Shown: piece by piece, positions 39,256 through 39,800 of the stretch | Numbering within the stretch: position 1 is the stretch's first letter | How the letters are laid out: each line of letters begins with the position of its first letter | Assembly (NCBI GenBank): GCA_007694115.1 | Contig: RECJ01000112.1 | Coordinates: 1-39,800 of the forward strand | Direction: 5' to 3' | DNA length: 39,800 nt | Origin: Leptolyngbya sp. DLM2.Bin27 | Lineage (GTDB): Bacteria > Cyanobacteriota > Cyanobacteriia > Phormidesmidales > Phormidesmidaceae | Notes under the pieces: model-generated | What the model was told of the DNA's origin: nothing | The model's database searches: none | Seen by the model: only the letters and a program-made list of their open reading frames with translations | Program-made: the position numbers and the translations under genes

Positions 39256-39800
39256 CTACAGGAACCGTGCTTGACAGAGCTGGCGGAAGTGCTCACCTCG
39301 CTGCTCGAAGTTGGGGTACTGGTCGAAGCTGGCGCAGGCGGGGGAGAGCAGCACCACGGTGGCCCCCAGGGCAGGGGCTAGTTCGGCCCCCCGTGCCACC
39401 GCTCGATCCATGGTTTCGACGATCTCGTAGGCGCTATACCCGGCGGCATCTAGCCGCTGGGCAAACTGGGGGGCGGCGTCGCCAATTAGCAGCACGGTGG
39501 CGGCGCGCTCTCGAATGCGCTCGACCCAGGCGGTGTCGTCGCCTTGCTTGGCTTCGCCGCCGGCAATTAGCACCGCCGGGGCGGCCACCGATCGCAGCCC
39601 CACCTCGGCGGCATCGTAGTTGGTGGCTTTTGAGTCGTTGATTAAGTCGATGCCCTGCCAGGTGCAGATGTGCTCTAGGCGGTGGGGCACACCGGGGAAA
39701 GAGGCGACCCCGGCTGCGATCGCAGCTCCGTCTAGCCCTGCCAGACAGGCCGCCGTCACCGCCAGCAGCAGGTTTTGCTGGTTGTGGTCGCCCACCATCC
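39256..39800 (-). CDS. murD: UDP-N-acetylmuramoyl-L-alanine:D-glutamate ligase, partial
   Basis: The C-terminal 181 or so residues of MurD, open at the right edge; the complete enzyme would be about 450 aa. Cytoplasmic peptidoglycan precursor synthesis. Visible motifs are [15 protein letters not shown] (linking the central domain), [16 protein letters not shown], and [20 protein letters not shown], all standard for the MurD ligase C-terminal domain. The ATP-binding central domain lies outside the window. Confidence 0.95.
   Translation of the reverse strand, partial: MVGDHNQQNLLLAVTAACLAGLDGAAIAAGVASFPGVPHRLEHICTWQGIDLINDSKATNYDAAEVGLRSVAAPAVLIAGGEAKQGDDTAWVERIRERAATVLLIGDAAPQFAQRLDAAGYSAYEIVETMDRAVARGAELAPALGATVVLLSPACASFDQYPNFEQRGEHFRQLCQARFL

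Overview
This window looks like chromosomal DNA from a filamentous cyanobacterium of the Leptolyngbya/Nodosilinea kind; the genus is a guess. The evidence is frequent HIP1-type GCGATCGC octamers (for example near 314 and 584), high-GC coding DNA, and typical cyanobacterial genes: ycf54, a DUF2584 protein, a pentapeptide-repeat protein, an SLH/DUF1565 protein, an HSDR_N-type nuclease and a Uma2 protein. I saw no rRNA, tRNA, CRISPR array, transposase or prophage.

Layout. 1-225: the first codons of a probable helicase gene leaving the left edge, then two heptanucleotide tandem arrays. 0.26-3.2 kb: Uma2 protein, aldo/keto reductase, DUF1232 protein and an ABC-3 metal permease, all on +. 3.2-3.5 kb: a compact multi-palindrome repeat element. 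3.5-4.8 kb: pentapeptide-repeat protein and cutA as a minus-strand pair. 5.1-9.9 kb: membrane protein, a large coiled-coil/TPR protein, a Nudix hydrolase and a secreted nuclease. 9.97-11.8 kb: a small conserved ORF, an XRE-type regulator and an AT-rich islet with an orphan membrane protein. 12-16 kb: a DUF1295-like methyltransferase, a flavoprotein oxidoreductase and ppx. 16.2-17.7 kb: a minus-strand trio of membrane-associated proteins (DUF948, YtxH, one-TM protein). 17.8-21.7 kb: SLH/beta-helix protein and a GT39-type glycosyltransferase, with three 16-bp direct repeats in the divergent promoter. 21.7-25.9 kb: methyltransferase, a small exported ORF, and a three-gene NMT1/SsuABC-type ABC importer whose genes alternate in strand. 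26-31.5 kb: exported SPOR-like protein, ycf54, pdxJ, and a Wzc/Wza polysaccharide export pair. 31.8-36.2 kb: DUF2584 protein, a large anchored protein with a QHQN repeat, and ilvA. 36.3-39.2 kb: a PD-(D/E)xK nuclease facing a STAND (NB-ARC) ATPase. 39.26 kb to the right edge: the C-terminal part of murD.

How the genes work together. Most of the window is ordinary housekeeping and envelope biology: peptidoglycan, polysaccharide export, S-layer-like anchoring, vitamin B6, isoleucine, chlorophyll and polyphosphate. The most unusual spot is the STAND ATPase. Its probable N-terminal domain and its NTPase domain lie in the same reading frame, but a TGA separates them and there is no ATG, GTG or TTG start before the residues just ahead of the P-loop. 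It is either a recent nonsense mutation, a sequencing error or a real two-part gene; with the neighbouring nuclease it is the best candidate here for an immunity-type locus. Second in interest are the noncoding repeats, several of which sit in divergent promoters, and the AT-rich islet.
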